Origin: Zizania palustris
Taxonomy: Eukaryota; Streptophyta; Magnoliopsida; Poales; Poaceae
Direction: 5' to 3'
Length of the DNA stretch: 64,000 bases
NCBI GenBank assembly: GCA_019279435.1
Contig: JAAALK010000082.1
Span: forward strand, 9,263,455-9,327,454
Below the pieces are notes generated by a model. The model ran no database searches. It saw nothing but the letters and a program-made list of their open reading frames with translations, and had not been told where the DNA came from. Shown here one piece after another: positions 43,941 through 55,703 of the stretch (its first letter is position 1; each line of letters starts with the position of its first letter). Both the position numbers and the translations under genes were made by a program.

Positions 43941-44552
43941 CTAGTTTAAACTTAACATTTCAAAATAAATTGTTGTTCAAAAAAGCTTTAATAAGCTTGA
44001 TGCTCTGTTCTATAGGGTTTTTGAAATAAAAACTTATTTTATGTGTAGTACGATAAAAATATTATATCACCTATGTACATATTATGTTTGATGTTTAATT
44101 GATAATATCATTATTTAGGATATTTTTTGTCATTAGGTAAGGTGAAAATTCAAATAAGCTCGAAAAGCCTTAAAGCAAAAAAGCTTTTTCTTTCAATAGA
44201 AATAGGTTTATGGCTTATTTGGACAATAAGTTTTTGACTTCTAGATAGCTTATTTCTTTTGTTGGGGTTATAGAGAATCAGAATGCTCCACTTTGACCAT
44301 AACAACCTTCAAAGATGTGTCACTTAAAAGGTTAGGGCTTCCATTAAATATCTAACCCTGTTTGTATTTGGGACATCTTGTGACTAATACTACCTCTACC
44401 GGATGGCCAAATCAGCAGTTCCCATCTTCTCTTACAAGATAGACATTTAATATTTATCATATCAAAGGACATTAAAGTAACCGTCTATGAAAAATTATGT
44501 ACATGTAATGATTGCCTACATATTTATACGGTGTGTTACAAGTAACCTTTAT
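43941..44552. other. Host intergenic DNA
   Basis: AT-rich, no gene seen. It includes a loose inverted-repeat-like stretch around 43985-44250 (AAAAGCTTT and AAAAAGCTTTTT words, and AATAAGCTT/AAGCTTATT), which could be an old MITE, but no ends or duplication could be fixed. Confidence 0.5.
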
Positions 44553-44556
44553 TTAA

Positions 44557-45793
44557 GGCCTGTTTGGTTCCTTTAGTCCAAAGACTAAAGTTTAGTTTAT
44601 GGACTAAATTTTAATATGATGCATGTTTGTTCCATGTATTAAAATCCATAAATGCAGTTAATAAAGACTTTTTATCCCTGATCATTGACATGTTTTTTTG
44701 TTAAAGATTAGCCAAGCCATTTGTGAGCAGCAAGAGAATTGAAGTACAAGGGTACATCACACATGACACAGGCACACATCACACGTCTACTTACGACCAA
44801 CGCGATGAGACCGGGTCAGGCGTATAGGTGTAGTACGAGCTCGATGAGATGGGAGTTGGAATCACACGACGCGGCGGCAGATGGTGACGCCGTCGGCGAT
44901 GGCGAGCTGGCAGATCTCGATGCGTGGGTCGGCGGCGAGCCTGGTGTTGAGGTCCCTGAGGGCAGCGGAGAACCGGCGGTCTAGGTTGGCCGGCAGCGCC
45001 ACCGTTCCGGCCCACAGCGTGTTGTCATAAATGATGGTGCCGCCGACGCGGATTAGCTTGAACATCTGCTCGTGGTACTTGACGTAGTTGGGCTTGTCGG
45101 CGTCGACGAAGGCGAAGTCGAACGCCGCCTCCCTGCCCGCCGTGGCCTCCTCGGCGAGCAGATCGTCGAGCTTCTCTAGCCCTTTCCCCTCGCGGAAGTC
45201 CACCTTGTGCGCCACGCCGGCCTTCTCGATGAACGGCCGCCCCACCTCGTAGCTCTCTGTGTCCGGGTCGATTGCCACCAGTGTGAACGCCGCCATGGAC
45301 GCCATTGCTACGGAGCGAAGGAGGCAGCAGAGCCATGGCCCGCCAGTCAACTACGAGAATTGCTGGCATGGCTGGAACACCACCGCCGCAGCGCAGAAGG
45401 CCAACCTGGATTGCCTCAAGAGGATGCTCGTCGCCATGTGCTTCAAGCCTTACAGCAGGGGCTGTGGATCCGGCGAGGAGATGACCAGAGGCGGTGGATC
45501 CGGCGAGGAGATGATGGGAGGCGGTGGATCGGGGCGGAGAGCGGTGGAATCGGTCGGAGTTGGCTGGAGCGGAGGGGAACATGGCAGTGCAGGGGAAAAT
45601 GGCAGTGGGGGAAAATAGAAAGTGGTAGGGGCAGGGCAGTCCCAACAGGATTTAGTCCGGTTTAGTCTGGTTGAAGTGGACTAGAGGACTAAATGGTTTA
45701 GTCCAAGTTTAGTCCTCATGTTTGGCAAATTTTGGACTAAAAATATTATAAAATAGAGGACTAAAGTTTAGACCTATGAAACCAAATATGGCC
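44557..45793. mobile_element. 1.24-kb DNA transposon-like element carrying a captured gene fragment
   Basis: The ends are imperfect inverted repeats (GGCCTGTTTGGTTCC versus GGCCATATTTGGTTTC when inverted), with subterminal repeats of the word GGACTAAA/TTTAGTCC. TTAA flanks both sides (44553-44556, 45794-45797), compatible with a TTA/TAA duplication of the PIF/Harbinger type, though the exact class is unsure. The interior is GC-rich, unlike the AT-rich flanks, and holds an O-methyltransferase fragment on minus plus a second GC-rich segment (about 45300-45620) with a 30-bp repeat. No transposase is present. Confidence 0.65.
44862..45283 (-). pseudogene. Captured 3' half of a caffeoyl-CoA O-methyltransferase-like gene
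   Basis: Reading from about 45283 down to the stop TGA at 44862, the frame encodes the C-terminal half of a class I SAM-dependent O-methyltransferase of the CCoAOMT/tricin-synthase group: VAIDPDTESYEVGRPFIEKA, VDFREGKGLEKLDDLL, FVDADKPNYVKYHEQ, GGTIIYDNTLWAGTV and IEICQLAIADGVTICRR. Asp of FVDAD and the YDN motif are metal- and substrate-site residues in this family. The N-terminal half with the first SAM-binding loop is missing; upstream sequence is unrelated although the frame stays open to 45350. It ends at the family's natural C-terminus. As it stands it should not be an active enzyme. Confidence 0.85.
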
Positions 45794-46062
45794 TTAACTT
45801 TATGATTAGTATATATGGTCGGTTGTGTAAGAGGTACCATTCATACTCCCATTAGCATTTTGTCTATAAATAAAATATCGATGTATGGAGGACAACAAAT
45901 AATGGGAAATAATCTTTGTAAGGTAGATGCAGTTAAATAATCAGACACCTAGAAGATAAAGTTATTATCCAATCGAAAACCTAAAACTGTATAAATCTCT
46001 CTTTGTTATTGAGTCATTACACCTAATAATAATCTCATAGATTATTACTCTTAAATACATTT

Positions 46063-46492
46063 TGTTAGGATAAGATCTCGGGGAGATGGATTCGGATCCC
46101 TCTCCCCACATGCGCACTTAGCCCCATGCCTAACAGAACCCCTATTCTCCTGTGCGCCCTGATCGGGGGCGCCCCAACCGAACCATGGTTGAGGGGCCCC
46201 TGCCGCTAGCGCTATATTAAGGGGGAAGGGCTCAGACGTCAAGGTACTGATACCTTGCGCGCCCAAACACCTTCCCCACATCCCTACTGACCCGATCTAC
46301 TCTTGCGCTAAGCGGCGGGAAGACTCCCTCGCCGCACCGACGCCATGGCGTCATCCTCGTCGACTCCGGCCCCCTCCGGTGAAGGTACACAACCCTAATC
46401 CCTCTCTGTTTTACCTACTAAGACCACATGCCATGTTTTAGACCTAAGAGAACCCTTTCTAGACCTAGGCTAGAGATCAACCTAGGCTAACA
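46063..46492 (+). repeat. Element F 5' LTR
   Basis: 430 bp, TGTTAGGA to GGCTAACA. The TATA-like box TATATTAA is at 46213-46220. Downstream of it the LTR carries an ATG at 46345 followed by 13 open codons and a good splice donor (GAAG/GTACAC, GT at 46385-46386). Confidence 0.95.
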
Positions 46493-46493
46493 A

Positions 46494-46505
46494 TGGTATC
46501 AGAGC
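46494..46505 (+). other. Element F primer-binding site (tRNA-iMet type)
   Basis: TGGTATCAGAGC begins one base after the LTR end at 46492. Confidence 0.93.
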
Positions 46506-46735
46506 CCCTAGTCTATGGCTAGCTAGGGTTTTTTAGGCGTCGGACCCCTAGATCCGACGCCATTGATGAGTTTCTAAGTACTCTAAGCCCCCTGTATGTA
46601 CCCGCATAAGGCCTAAGAAAACCCCATTTGTCCTCGGTTTCACATGAAACCCAAAAAAATTTCCCCTAATGTACTCCCCGGGTAAGAACACAGAACAGGA
46701 TCAAACAAAAAAAAAGGGAGGAGTCAGATCTGAGA

Positions 46736-46767
46736 GTTAGGGTTAGGGTTTAAACCCTAACCCTAAC
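46736..46767 (+). repeat. Perfect 32-bp palindrome of telomere-type repeats
   Basis: Two GGGTTA-type repeats meet two inverted CCCTAA-type repeats at a TTTAAA centre. Each arm is 16 bp with no mismatch, and one further CCCTA follows on the right. The half-site AAACCCTA is the plant telo-box. Confidence 0.9.
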
Positions 46768-48098
46768 CCTAGCTAAGAGGGGAAGGCCTCGGGCCGCCGC
46801 CGCGAGTAGTGCCTCGGGCCGCCGCCGCGAGGAGCGCCTCGGGTGCGCGGCCGGGCGACGAGCGCTGCGGCTCGGGCCACCATGCGCCGCCGGGCCCCCG
46901 CGCGCCGCGCCGGGCTGCCGTGCGCCGGCAAGCGCCGCCGGGCCGCCGCAGCCACCGCTGCGCCACGGCTCAGGCCACCGCCTCCGCCGCGCCATGGGTT
47001 GCCACCGCTGGGCCGCGGGTCGGGCCGCCGCCTCTGCGGCGCCTCGGTTTGCCGTCGCTGCGCCGAGCCCCGCCGCCGAGGCGCGCTCTGGCCGCCGCCC
47101 TCCACAGCGCGTCGGGCCCCGCCGGACGCCGCCGCAGCCGCGCCGCCGTGCGCCGCCTTCGGGCCGGGTGGAGAGGAGGGGAGGGGAAGAGATTTAGGTT
47201 TAGGTTTTCATGCGGCTGGGGTTTGGGGCCTTTTATTCAGCCGAAATCGGTGCGTGGCCGTCGGATCAAATCCGACGGCCAGAAATTGCTGGACCGAATT
47301 GAGCCCAGGCGGAAACAGAGAATTTTGGCCCAGGCCCACGTTAGGTGGTGCGCGCGCGGGAAGAAAGCAGGCCCAAGCCCAGGACTTTGACAGCCTGCTG
47401 TTTTCGCATTTTGGGCCGGCAGTTTCGAATTCGATTTTCTTTTTTCTGGAATTAAGAAATTAATTTCTGATTTAATTATTTTCTGGAAAATGAGAAAATT
47501 TCCCAAAAAATCAGATAAAATTAAGTTTAATTCAGGAATAATTTTGTAAATTTCATCACATGCAGTAGTATTATTCTGAATTTTATGAGAATTTTAGTGC
47601 AATTCTTTGACAGTTTTCTGATTTTTATAAGACCAACGTCTTATTTAAATTAGAAAAATAAATCCTTTGTGAGTTATTAAAAATTCAGAAAAATTTTCTA
47701 CTGTATTCTTATGCTGATTAGACATGTGCTGTGTATGTTTTACCTTAAGTCTTCCGCTGTGCTACCACATGTTTAATTAAACCTTATGTTCATCCACTGT
47801 ATTAAGTTCATATTTTTTGTCGATTAAATTTGAACCAACGGGATAATTTAATTGACGAAATAAAAGTTTATTTTAGTTATTTGCATAGTGATTTTATCTC
47901 CTGACCAACGTTGGTGATAAAATAACTATGTTTGAGATGAATTGATTCTATTTCTGCCCAACGGTGATGTAGAATTAATTCCTATTTATTTATTGAGTTT
48001 TCACATGCTGATTTGACCAACGTTAAATTAGCATGTCACATTTATGCCTGTAATTAATCCATTTTGACTATTATTTATCAGGAAGCTTACTCGCTCAA

Positions 48099-51000
48099 AT
48101 GAATCATATTGAGAAACTTAGAGGGGACAATTATGCATCTTGGCGAGAGGGTCTGCTGATCGCTCTCGCCATCCTAGATGTGGACTATTCTCTGCAAGAA
48201 GCATGTCCAGTTCAGCCTACTGAGCCAGTGATACGCACTGGTGAGGCAGCTGACGCATTTGCTGCGCGTCAGCTGGACTTTGCCCCCATAAGAATGAAAT
48301 ATGACATTGCGTACGAAAAATGGAAGCACTCAAATAGAAAGTGCTTGATGATTATTAAGAATTCTCTCTTAGAGCCAATCAGGAGCTCCATCCCTGATTG
48401 TGAGACAGCAACTCAGTATCTGAAGAAGATCGATGCTCAGTTTGCTGGATCATCAAAGGCAGCTTGCGCCTCAACAATTAAGAGGTTTATTAATGAGAAA
48501 TACCGCGGTGGAGGCGTAAGGGACCACATTTTAAGAATGAGTAACTGGGCTGCTAGCCTAAAGACTATGGAGTGCGCACTGACAGAAACTTTTATAGTTC
48601 ATGTCATAATGAGCTCACTTAGTAAGGATTTTGAGCATTTTGTCATCAACTACAATTCTCTGCCAGAAGTGTGGACATTTGAAAAGTTAGTGTCCAACTG
48701 CGTTCAGGAGGAAGAACGCATTAAGGAGGCTAGAGGTGGTGATTCAGTTCACCAAATTCAAGATAAGGGCAAAAAGCAATTTACGCCTAAGAAAAATACT
48801 AAGACCTTTAAGAAGAAAGGAAAGGCGCCTAAGGACAATGATGTCCCTCAAGGCGTCTGCAGGCATTGTAAGAAGGAAGGACACCACATGAAGGACTGTG
48901 TGGAATTCCTCAAGTGGATGCACAAACACGGTAACGATGAAATTACTTGTATAGATGAATCCTTGTATTTAGATTATTCTACCAACACTTGGTGGATTGA
49001 CTCAGGTGCAACTGTTCATGTTGCCAATTCTTTACAGGGATTCGCTACGACGAGAATTTTGGAAAGAAACGAAAGAACAATTAGAGTTGCAAATGGCATC
49101 GAAGCAGAAGTTGAAGCCATTGGAGATCTCCCATTAGAATTTAAGAATGGCTTTGTAATTCTTTTGCGCGATGTTCTTTATGTTCCTTCGATGCGCAGAA
49201 ACTTGATTTCTGTTTCATGTTTAGTTAATAATGGGTACGATTGTCATTTTGGCGACAGACAATGTTCTATTATTTATGATAATAAAGTTGTGGGTCTTGC
49301 CTTCGAGCATGACAAACTTTATCTTTTGTCCTTAAGTGATTCAGTAAATACTATTAGTGAGACAGTCTCGTCTAGCAAAACAAATAAGCGTAAGAGAATT
49401 AGCGACGTTTCTTCGAAATTATGGCACTGTCGCTTAGGCCATATTTCGAGGGGGAGGATTGAACGTCTAGTTAAGGAGTCAATTCTTCCGCCCTTAGAGT
49501 TCACAGACTTAGATCAATGCATAGATTGCATTAAAGGCAAATACGTCAAACAAATTAAGAAAGGCGCGAAGCGAAGCACAGGAGTTTTAGAAATTATTCA
49601 TACGGACATTTGTGGTCCATTTCCTGTTGCATCTGTAGATGGTTATGATTCATTCATAACATTTACAGATGATTATTCGCGCTATGGTTATATTTATCCA
49701 ATTAAAGAACGATCAGAAGCATTGGATAAATTTAAGATATTTAAGGCTGAAGTAGAAAATCAGCATGATCTAAAGATTAAGATAGTAAGATCTGACCGTG
49801 GAGGGGAGTACTACGGTCGTCATACCCCGTATGGCCAAGTTCCTGGACCTTTTGCGAGGTTTCTGCAGGAAAATGGTATAGTCGCCCAGTATTCTACATC
49901 GGGCGAACCACAGCAAAATGGAGTGGCAGAAAGGCGCAATCGCACCTTAATGGACATGGTAAGAAGTATGTTGAGTTATTCCACTCTACCGGTTGGTTTA
50001 TGGATGGAGGCATTAAAAACCGCCATTCATATTCTTAATCGGGTTCCGAGTAAGTCGGTGCCCAAGACACCGTATGAATTATGGACTGGACGAGAACCCT
50101 CTCTAAATTATTTTAGAGTATGGGGATGTCCAGCTGAAGCTAAAGTATTTAACCCAAATATTGGTAAGTTAGATCTTAAGACAGTGAGTTGTCATTTTAT
50201 TGGCTACCCAGATAAGTCTAAGGGTTTCCGTTTCTATTGTCCTGGTAGACATACCAAGTTTGTAGAAACGAGACACGCAGTCTTTTTAGAAGACGCTATG
50301 ATCAGGGGGAGCACGGTATTAAGAGAAATTAGCCTTGAAGAGAAGCGGGTCTGTGCACCTACTCCTATGATTCAAGAGCCAATTCTCCATATACCTGTGA
50401 TAGCACCTATTAGTCCAGCTCCAGAAGTTGAACCTTCATTAGCGACACCTGTTGTTCATGAGGAACCTGTTATTCAGGAGCCTGTAGTTCCAATTGTTGC
50501 TAATGAAGAACAAGAAGAACAACCCCCTGTGTTAGAAAATAATGTGCCTGTTGAGGAGGACATCATAGAATATGATGTACCAATTCAAGAAGACATTAGA
50601 AATGATGATATCCCAGTTCAAGAGAACGTTAGGAGATCACAAAGAGTAAGAAGATCAGCTATTCCTGATGACTATGAGGTTTATATGAGTGAAGAAATTC
50701 AAATGGAGGGCGATCCCGCCTCTTTTGAAGAAGCTATGAGAAGCCCTCACTCTTCTAAGTGGCTTGAGGCCATGGAGGATGAGATGAGGTCTATGAGTAC
50801 CAACAATGTCTGGAAATTAGAAGAAATTCCTAAAGGAGCCAAAACAGTAGGCTGCAAATGGGTCTACAAGGTCAAACGTGACTCCCAAGGGAATATAGAA
50901 AGATTTAAAGCCAGACTTGTTGCTAAAGGCTTCACTCAAAGAGAAGGAATAGATTATAATGAGACATTTTCTCCTGTCTCATCTAAGGATTCATTTAGAA

Positions 51001-51475
51001 TCATTATGGCTTTAGTGGCACATTATGACTTAGAGTTACATCAGATGGATGTAAAGACGGCATTTCTCAACGGGGATCTAAATGAGAATGTCTATATGGC
51101 ACAACCCAAGGGTTTTGTCATAAAAGGGACAGAAAATTTGGGATGCCATTTAACTAAGTCCATTTATGGTCTTAAACAGGCCTCTAGGCAGTGGTATCTC
51201 AAATTTGATGAGACAATTAGAAAGTTTGGGTTTAAAGAGAATGAAGAGGACAATTGCATTTATGCTAAGTTCAAGAATGGGAAATTTATTTTCCTAGTCT
51301 TGTATGTGGATGACATCCTACTAGCAAGTAGCGATGTTAATCTACTATTAGAGACTAAGAAGTTTTTGTCTTCTCATTTTGATATGAAGGATCTTGGAGA
51401 AGCTTCATATGTATTAGGCATAGAGATTCTTCGAGACAGAACTAAGGGGGTATTAGGTTTATCACAGAAGGCATA
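48099..51475 (+). pseudogene. Element F gag-pol, first part (gag, protease, integrase, most of RT)
   Basis: A single frame from the ATG at 48099. Gag (UBN2 type) spans residues 1-250, with a CCHC knuckle CRHCKKEGHHMKDC near 252-265. Protease follows (WWIDSGATVHVA, near 298), then pre-integrase WHCRLGH near 441 and the integrase core (HTDICGPF near 500, SDRGGEY near 564, QQNGVAERRN). The RT has GCKWVYKVK, QMDVKTAFLNG and YVDDILLA near 1068. No stop occurs before the solo LTR H interrupts it at 51475; the few codons beyond (to 51509) are LTR sequence. The frame could begin upstream, through splicing from the LTR ATG at 46345. Confidence 0.93.
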
Positions 51476-54400
51476 TGTAACACCCCAGAAATTAAGAGGA
51501 ATAAAATAAAAAGAAAAGTATTGTTTAAATCATTTTTGATTAATTATAAAAGGAGAAATCCCAAAAGAGCCTAAATAAAGCCAAACAGGGAGAAATACTC
51601 AAAATTTGAACTTGAAAATTTTATGAGATGAACTAGAGGCCAAGATATAATTTTAGGAATTTTTACAAATTTTTACCAACAGTGGTTCAACCCCTAATCA
51701 AATATATGAATTACTGAATTTATTTTAAAACAGAAAAGAATTGAAAATACTTAATGGGCCTCAACCCCGAATCCACCCTCAGCCCAGCCCAACCCAACCG
51801 TAAGCCACTGACATGTGGGACCCCGGTGTCGGCGCCGTTTTCCCCTCTCTCTCCCGCCCGCGCCTGCCTCGGCCCCACATGGCAGCCTCCCGCCTATGCT
51901 CTCCTCTCTCTGGCAGACATGGCCCGCCTGTCGGCCCTTCTATTTTTGTTTCGATCACTGACAGGTGGGGGCCACCTGTAAGCATCGTCTTCTCCATGGA
52001 AGGGGATCCCCCCTTCCCTCTTCCCGGCGATCCCCTTGCCATTTCTCGCCGCCGGCCGCCTTGATTCGCCCGATCCGGCCCCTGATCGCCTTCCTCGACC
52101 GCCCCGACCTCCTTCCATCAAGAATCGACGCGTTTTCATGCTTTTGGAAGCCAACCCGAGGAGAATGGAAACCTCGCCGGAGAGATTTGGAATCCCCTCG
52201 GATCTCCACGTTTCCCTTCCATTTAAACGACGACGAAGCCCCTATTTAAACCCCTCCGGCCACCGCACATCGCTCACACCACGTTAGCCTGAACCAGAGC
52301 AAGAACTGAGCGCCCCGCCCCCATTTCGGGTTTTCTCTCTGTTTCGACTCCGGCAAACCCTCGCCGGTGATCCAGGCCACCGCGCCCCTCGCCGTCGCCA
52401 CCTACGTGACCACCCAGGCCCGCCCGTCCTCGGCCACGCCTCCGCTGGTCGGAAGGACCACCGGATCGCCTCGCCGCCGGCGAACCCGAGGAACTCCACC
52501 GCCCCTCTTCGACGCCGGTCACCGTCAGCTCACCGTCACCGCCACCACCAGTACGACCGAATTCCCCTGGCCTCGCCAGTCCCATTTTAACCCCTAGCAT
52601 GGTCGATTACCCCTCGCCGTCGCCGGAATTCGTCGCCGTTGCTCCGCCGGAGCCAGAGACGAAGGGGTACTTACCCCTTCGCCGCGTGCCGTGCCGGACA
52701 GGACCTCGGCCGCGCGATCTGCAGCGCACGGCCACGATTAGAACCCAAGATCGAGGGCCCAGATTGCTTTGACCGATGTTGACCGGTATCGGGCAATCTG
52801 AGCCCTCCAATCTCATTTAAGCGCCCCGCTCCGCTAGTGACCGTTAGATCTTGATCCTACGGTCCTGATCACCCCGGCTCACGCGCGTAGTCGTCGGTTC
52901 ACGGTGAACCCAGTTCACCGTGGACCAGAGACTGTTTTCTGGTTTAAAAATAATTCAGAAAATAGTTTAAACTTCAAAAATTCATATCTTGCTCATTTTA
53001 ACTCCAAATTTCCCCATTCAAATTTTGTTGGAACCAGAATATTATTCTCTACACATTAATGCCATAAAAACAGTATGCTTATGTTACTCAAAATATTATT
53101 AATAAATAAATGAATAAAAATCCCTTAGGGTTAAAATTAAAAATACAGAAAATAAATTGGGAAAATTCTAAAATATTAAACTTTACTGTTTTGAACAAAA
53201 CCTTGAAATATTAAAAATATTACTTCACATAATAAAACCTACAAATGTGTATGTGTAATATTTGGTGAATTTTTATCTGTTTATTGAATGTATTGTTTAT
53301 TTTCCGTATCGAGAAGACTACGAGTTCGTCGAGGAGCAGGAGTTCTACCCCGAGGTTCCTCCATCCCCATTTGCTGAGCAAGGCAAGTCATCGACCACCT
53401 CTGTGGAAACAGTTGATCATAATTGAGCCCATGTTTTAATAACTTATCGCTATAACCCATAGGTTAATATTGCATTAGACAAATATTCAAGCCTTACACT
53501 TATATTTATTAGATCCCCGTCCTTGTGTGCAAACCCAAGCCATGCTTATTGAGCCTTAACTCCTTGTCACTCTACTATAAAATATTAGCTAGTGCCCAAT
53601 GTACCGGCACAACTGCTATAGGTTAAAAAGAACGAGTCGTAGATAGCTGGAATCTGTACATGAATTTCCCTGTTATTCTCGTCTCTGGACTCTGTTGGAG
53701 TTGGCTAGGTTATAAGTATGGTGGGTTCCGGGTGCAAGCTCGGGCACTGGTTTGTCGCACCCGGGGCACTATAAGGACCGGTCTGCGGGATCTGTTGCAA
53801 AGCACTTCCGTACCAACCACAAGTCTAATGGGTAAGTCCTAACTGGAAGTGTGGAACTCTTCGGCTCTATGCACCATAGTGGAGGGGTACAAGGGGCTAG
53901 CCTGCGGGCGACTTGTACCAAAGAAGGCTCAAGGGGGGGTATGGTGAGCACTCGACACGTCGAGACACGATACGAAACCCATAAGAGGGTGTTGTGGAGT
54001 CGGAGGGAACTATATGGAAGGTTTTGGCACGAGTTCCCGTGTGATGGGTCATCTCGTTACACTTCGGTGTAGGTGATGAGTGCGTGCCTTGTGGGTACAG
54101 TGGTACATCTCTGATCAGAGTTATTTAATCTTTTCGAAAAGCCGAGCCCACGGTCAAGGGCGGGTTGTGTGACTACTCGCAGTTAGTTTTCTATTGTTTG
54201 AATGTTCAAGTTATTCATGGCACGTAAGGACTGTTGAGCGAGGTGGGGTGACTGTACCCCTCGAGTTAGAAGATGATGATACACATGCACATGTTTACTT
54301 CTCCGTACTAATAAATTGCTCTCATTTAAAGCTTTACAATTATGCTGCTTCCGCAAAATTAGCCACTATCTCCCTTGTTATTACCTTGCATTATATTTGC

Positions 54401-54703
54401 ATTCGGTGGCTTGCTGAGTACATCTGTACTCACCCCGTTGACTTACAACATCAGAGCCAGTCTACTACGAGGAGGATGAAGGTCTGGAGTAGCGACCCAG
54501 TCAAGGCGAGACTGGAAGGAGGCGTTCATCTAGGACCCTTGTTTTATTAGTTTCTCTTCATCTTTATTCACTTTTGTATTAATGCGGTCTACGAACCGTG
54601 AATGATTGCTCGTATTGTACGTGGTCGTGTGATGAACGTCTTGTTTTATTGATTTTCAATGGAATTTCAATAAAGTCCTGATTTATTAAATCGGGGCGCG
54701 ACA
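51476..54703 (+). mobile_element. Element H: 3.2-kb solo LTR, probably Ty3/gypsy
   Basis: 3,228 bp from TGTAACACCCC to GGGGCGCGACA, flanked by an exact duplication GCATA (51471-51475 and 54704-54708). There is no primer site, gag or pol, so this is a solo LTR left by recombination between two LTRs. It has a TATA-like box TATTTAAA at 52243-52250. Long LTRs with these ends are known in grass gypsy elements; the superfamily call rests on that and on length. A related LTR (G) starts at 61008. Orientation is chosen from the TATA position. Confidence 0.85.
53316..53387 (+). other. 24-codon conserved open block in LTR H
   Basis: The frame reads DYEFVEEQEFYPEVPPSPFAEQGK-like residues and is followed by AAG/TCATCG. 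The same block occurs in LTR G at 63025-63096. In the second half (12 codons) all six differences I see are synonymous. It may be a small exon. Confidence 0.45.
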
Positions 54704-54708
54704 GCATA

Positions 54709-55516
54709 CTTAGAGAAAATACTAAGAAAATATAGTATGCATTACTGTAAGCCTTCGCCTGCTCCGATAGTCAAGGGTGATAAGTTTGGGAACTTTCAGT
54801 GTCCCAGGAACCAATATGAGATCGATCAAATGAAGTCGGTTCCATATGCTTCTGCTGTCGGAAGCCTAACGTATGCTCAAGTATGTACGCGCCCTGACTT
54901 AGCTTTTGCCACCGGGATGCTTGGCAGATATCAGAAAAATCCAGGCATAGATCACTGGAAAGGAGTTAAGAAAGCTTTGCGATATGTGCAAGGCACAAAA
55001 GGCCTCATGTTAACATATGAGAGAACAAATAACCTTGAAATAGTAGGTTATTCAGACTCAGATTTTGCGGGATGTGTGGATACTGAGAAGTCCACATCAG
55101 GTTATATATTCACACTCGCAAAAGGAGCTGTGTCGTGGAAAAGCTCCAAACAAACTGTGACGGCATCCTCCACGATGTATGCCGAGTTTGTAGCATGTTA
55201 TGAGGCCACCGAACAGGCACTATGGTTTAAAAAGTTTATTCCCGGTTTAAGAGTGGTCGACAGTATTGAAAAGCCACTTAAGCTATACTGCGACAATGAG
55301 CCAGCAGTATTGTACTCCCATAACAACAAGAAGAGTGGTGCTGCCAAACACATCAATATTAAGTACTATGTTGTTAAGGAGAAAATCCAAGATCACACTA
55401 TAAGTCTAGAGCATATAAGTACCAAGCGTATGCTTGCGGATCCGCTCACAAAAGGCTTACCACCCAATGTGTTCAGAGAACACTTAACCGGTATGGGTTT
55501 AAAGGAAAGCCTATGA
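54709..55516 (+). pseudogene. Element F pol, last part (end of RT, RNase H)
   Basis: Directly after the second GCATA the frame resumes in the phase left at 51475 and stays open to TGA at 55514-55516. It encodes the end of RT (YASAVGSLTYAQVCTRPDL, GRYQKNPG) and RNase H (SDSDFAGC, STMYAEFVA, CDNEPAV, KHINIKYY, KRMLADPLTKGL). Before H inserted, gag-pol was therefore a complete, uninterrupted frame. F was probably competent until that event. Confidence 0.93.
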
Positions 55517-55703
55517 TCATTGGATTTATAAGGGCCCAAAATAAGTTTAGAAACTATTTCAAAGTAGTGAAATGTGTTGTAGCTGTTGAGTCACGTAGTA
55601 CGTAACTGACTATTGTGATGCATCATGCTCTATGCATTGATCTATAATGAGATAGAGGTAATGTTAAGTAAGTTAAGAACTAAGTCGAGATCTAGGGGGA
55701 GAA

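Larger units (their letters stand above)
46385..48081 (+). other. Element F leader: candidate intron, GC-rich tract, no gene
   Basis: The stretch from the LTR donor (GT at 46385) to the acceptor TTATTTATCAG (ending 48081) would be a 1,697-bp intron. It includes the end of the LTR, the primer site, a telomere-like palindrome, a CG-rich low-complexity tract (about 46780-47180) and AT-rich sequence. Long open frames in the CG-rich tract exist in several frames at once and look like composition effects. I see no separate gene. Confidence 0.6.

Noticed and set aside
45025..45645. 206-codon minus-strand frame overlapping the methyltransferase fragment
   Set aside because: It reads the methyltransferase segment in the wrong frame and gives only Arg/Gly-rich low-complexity protein.
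46750..47463. Several Arg/Ala-rich open frames of up to 206 codons in the F leader
   Set aside because: The CG-rich low-complexity tract opens at least five frames at once. The proteins are only Arg, Ala, Pro and Gly, and the region lies in the predicted intron.
51754..52816. Open frames of 70-108 codons in solo LTR H
   Set aside because: They overlap on both strands in GC-rich promoter sequence, and the related LTR G does not preserve them.
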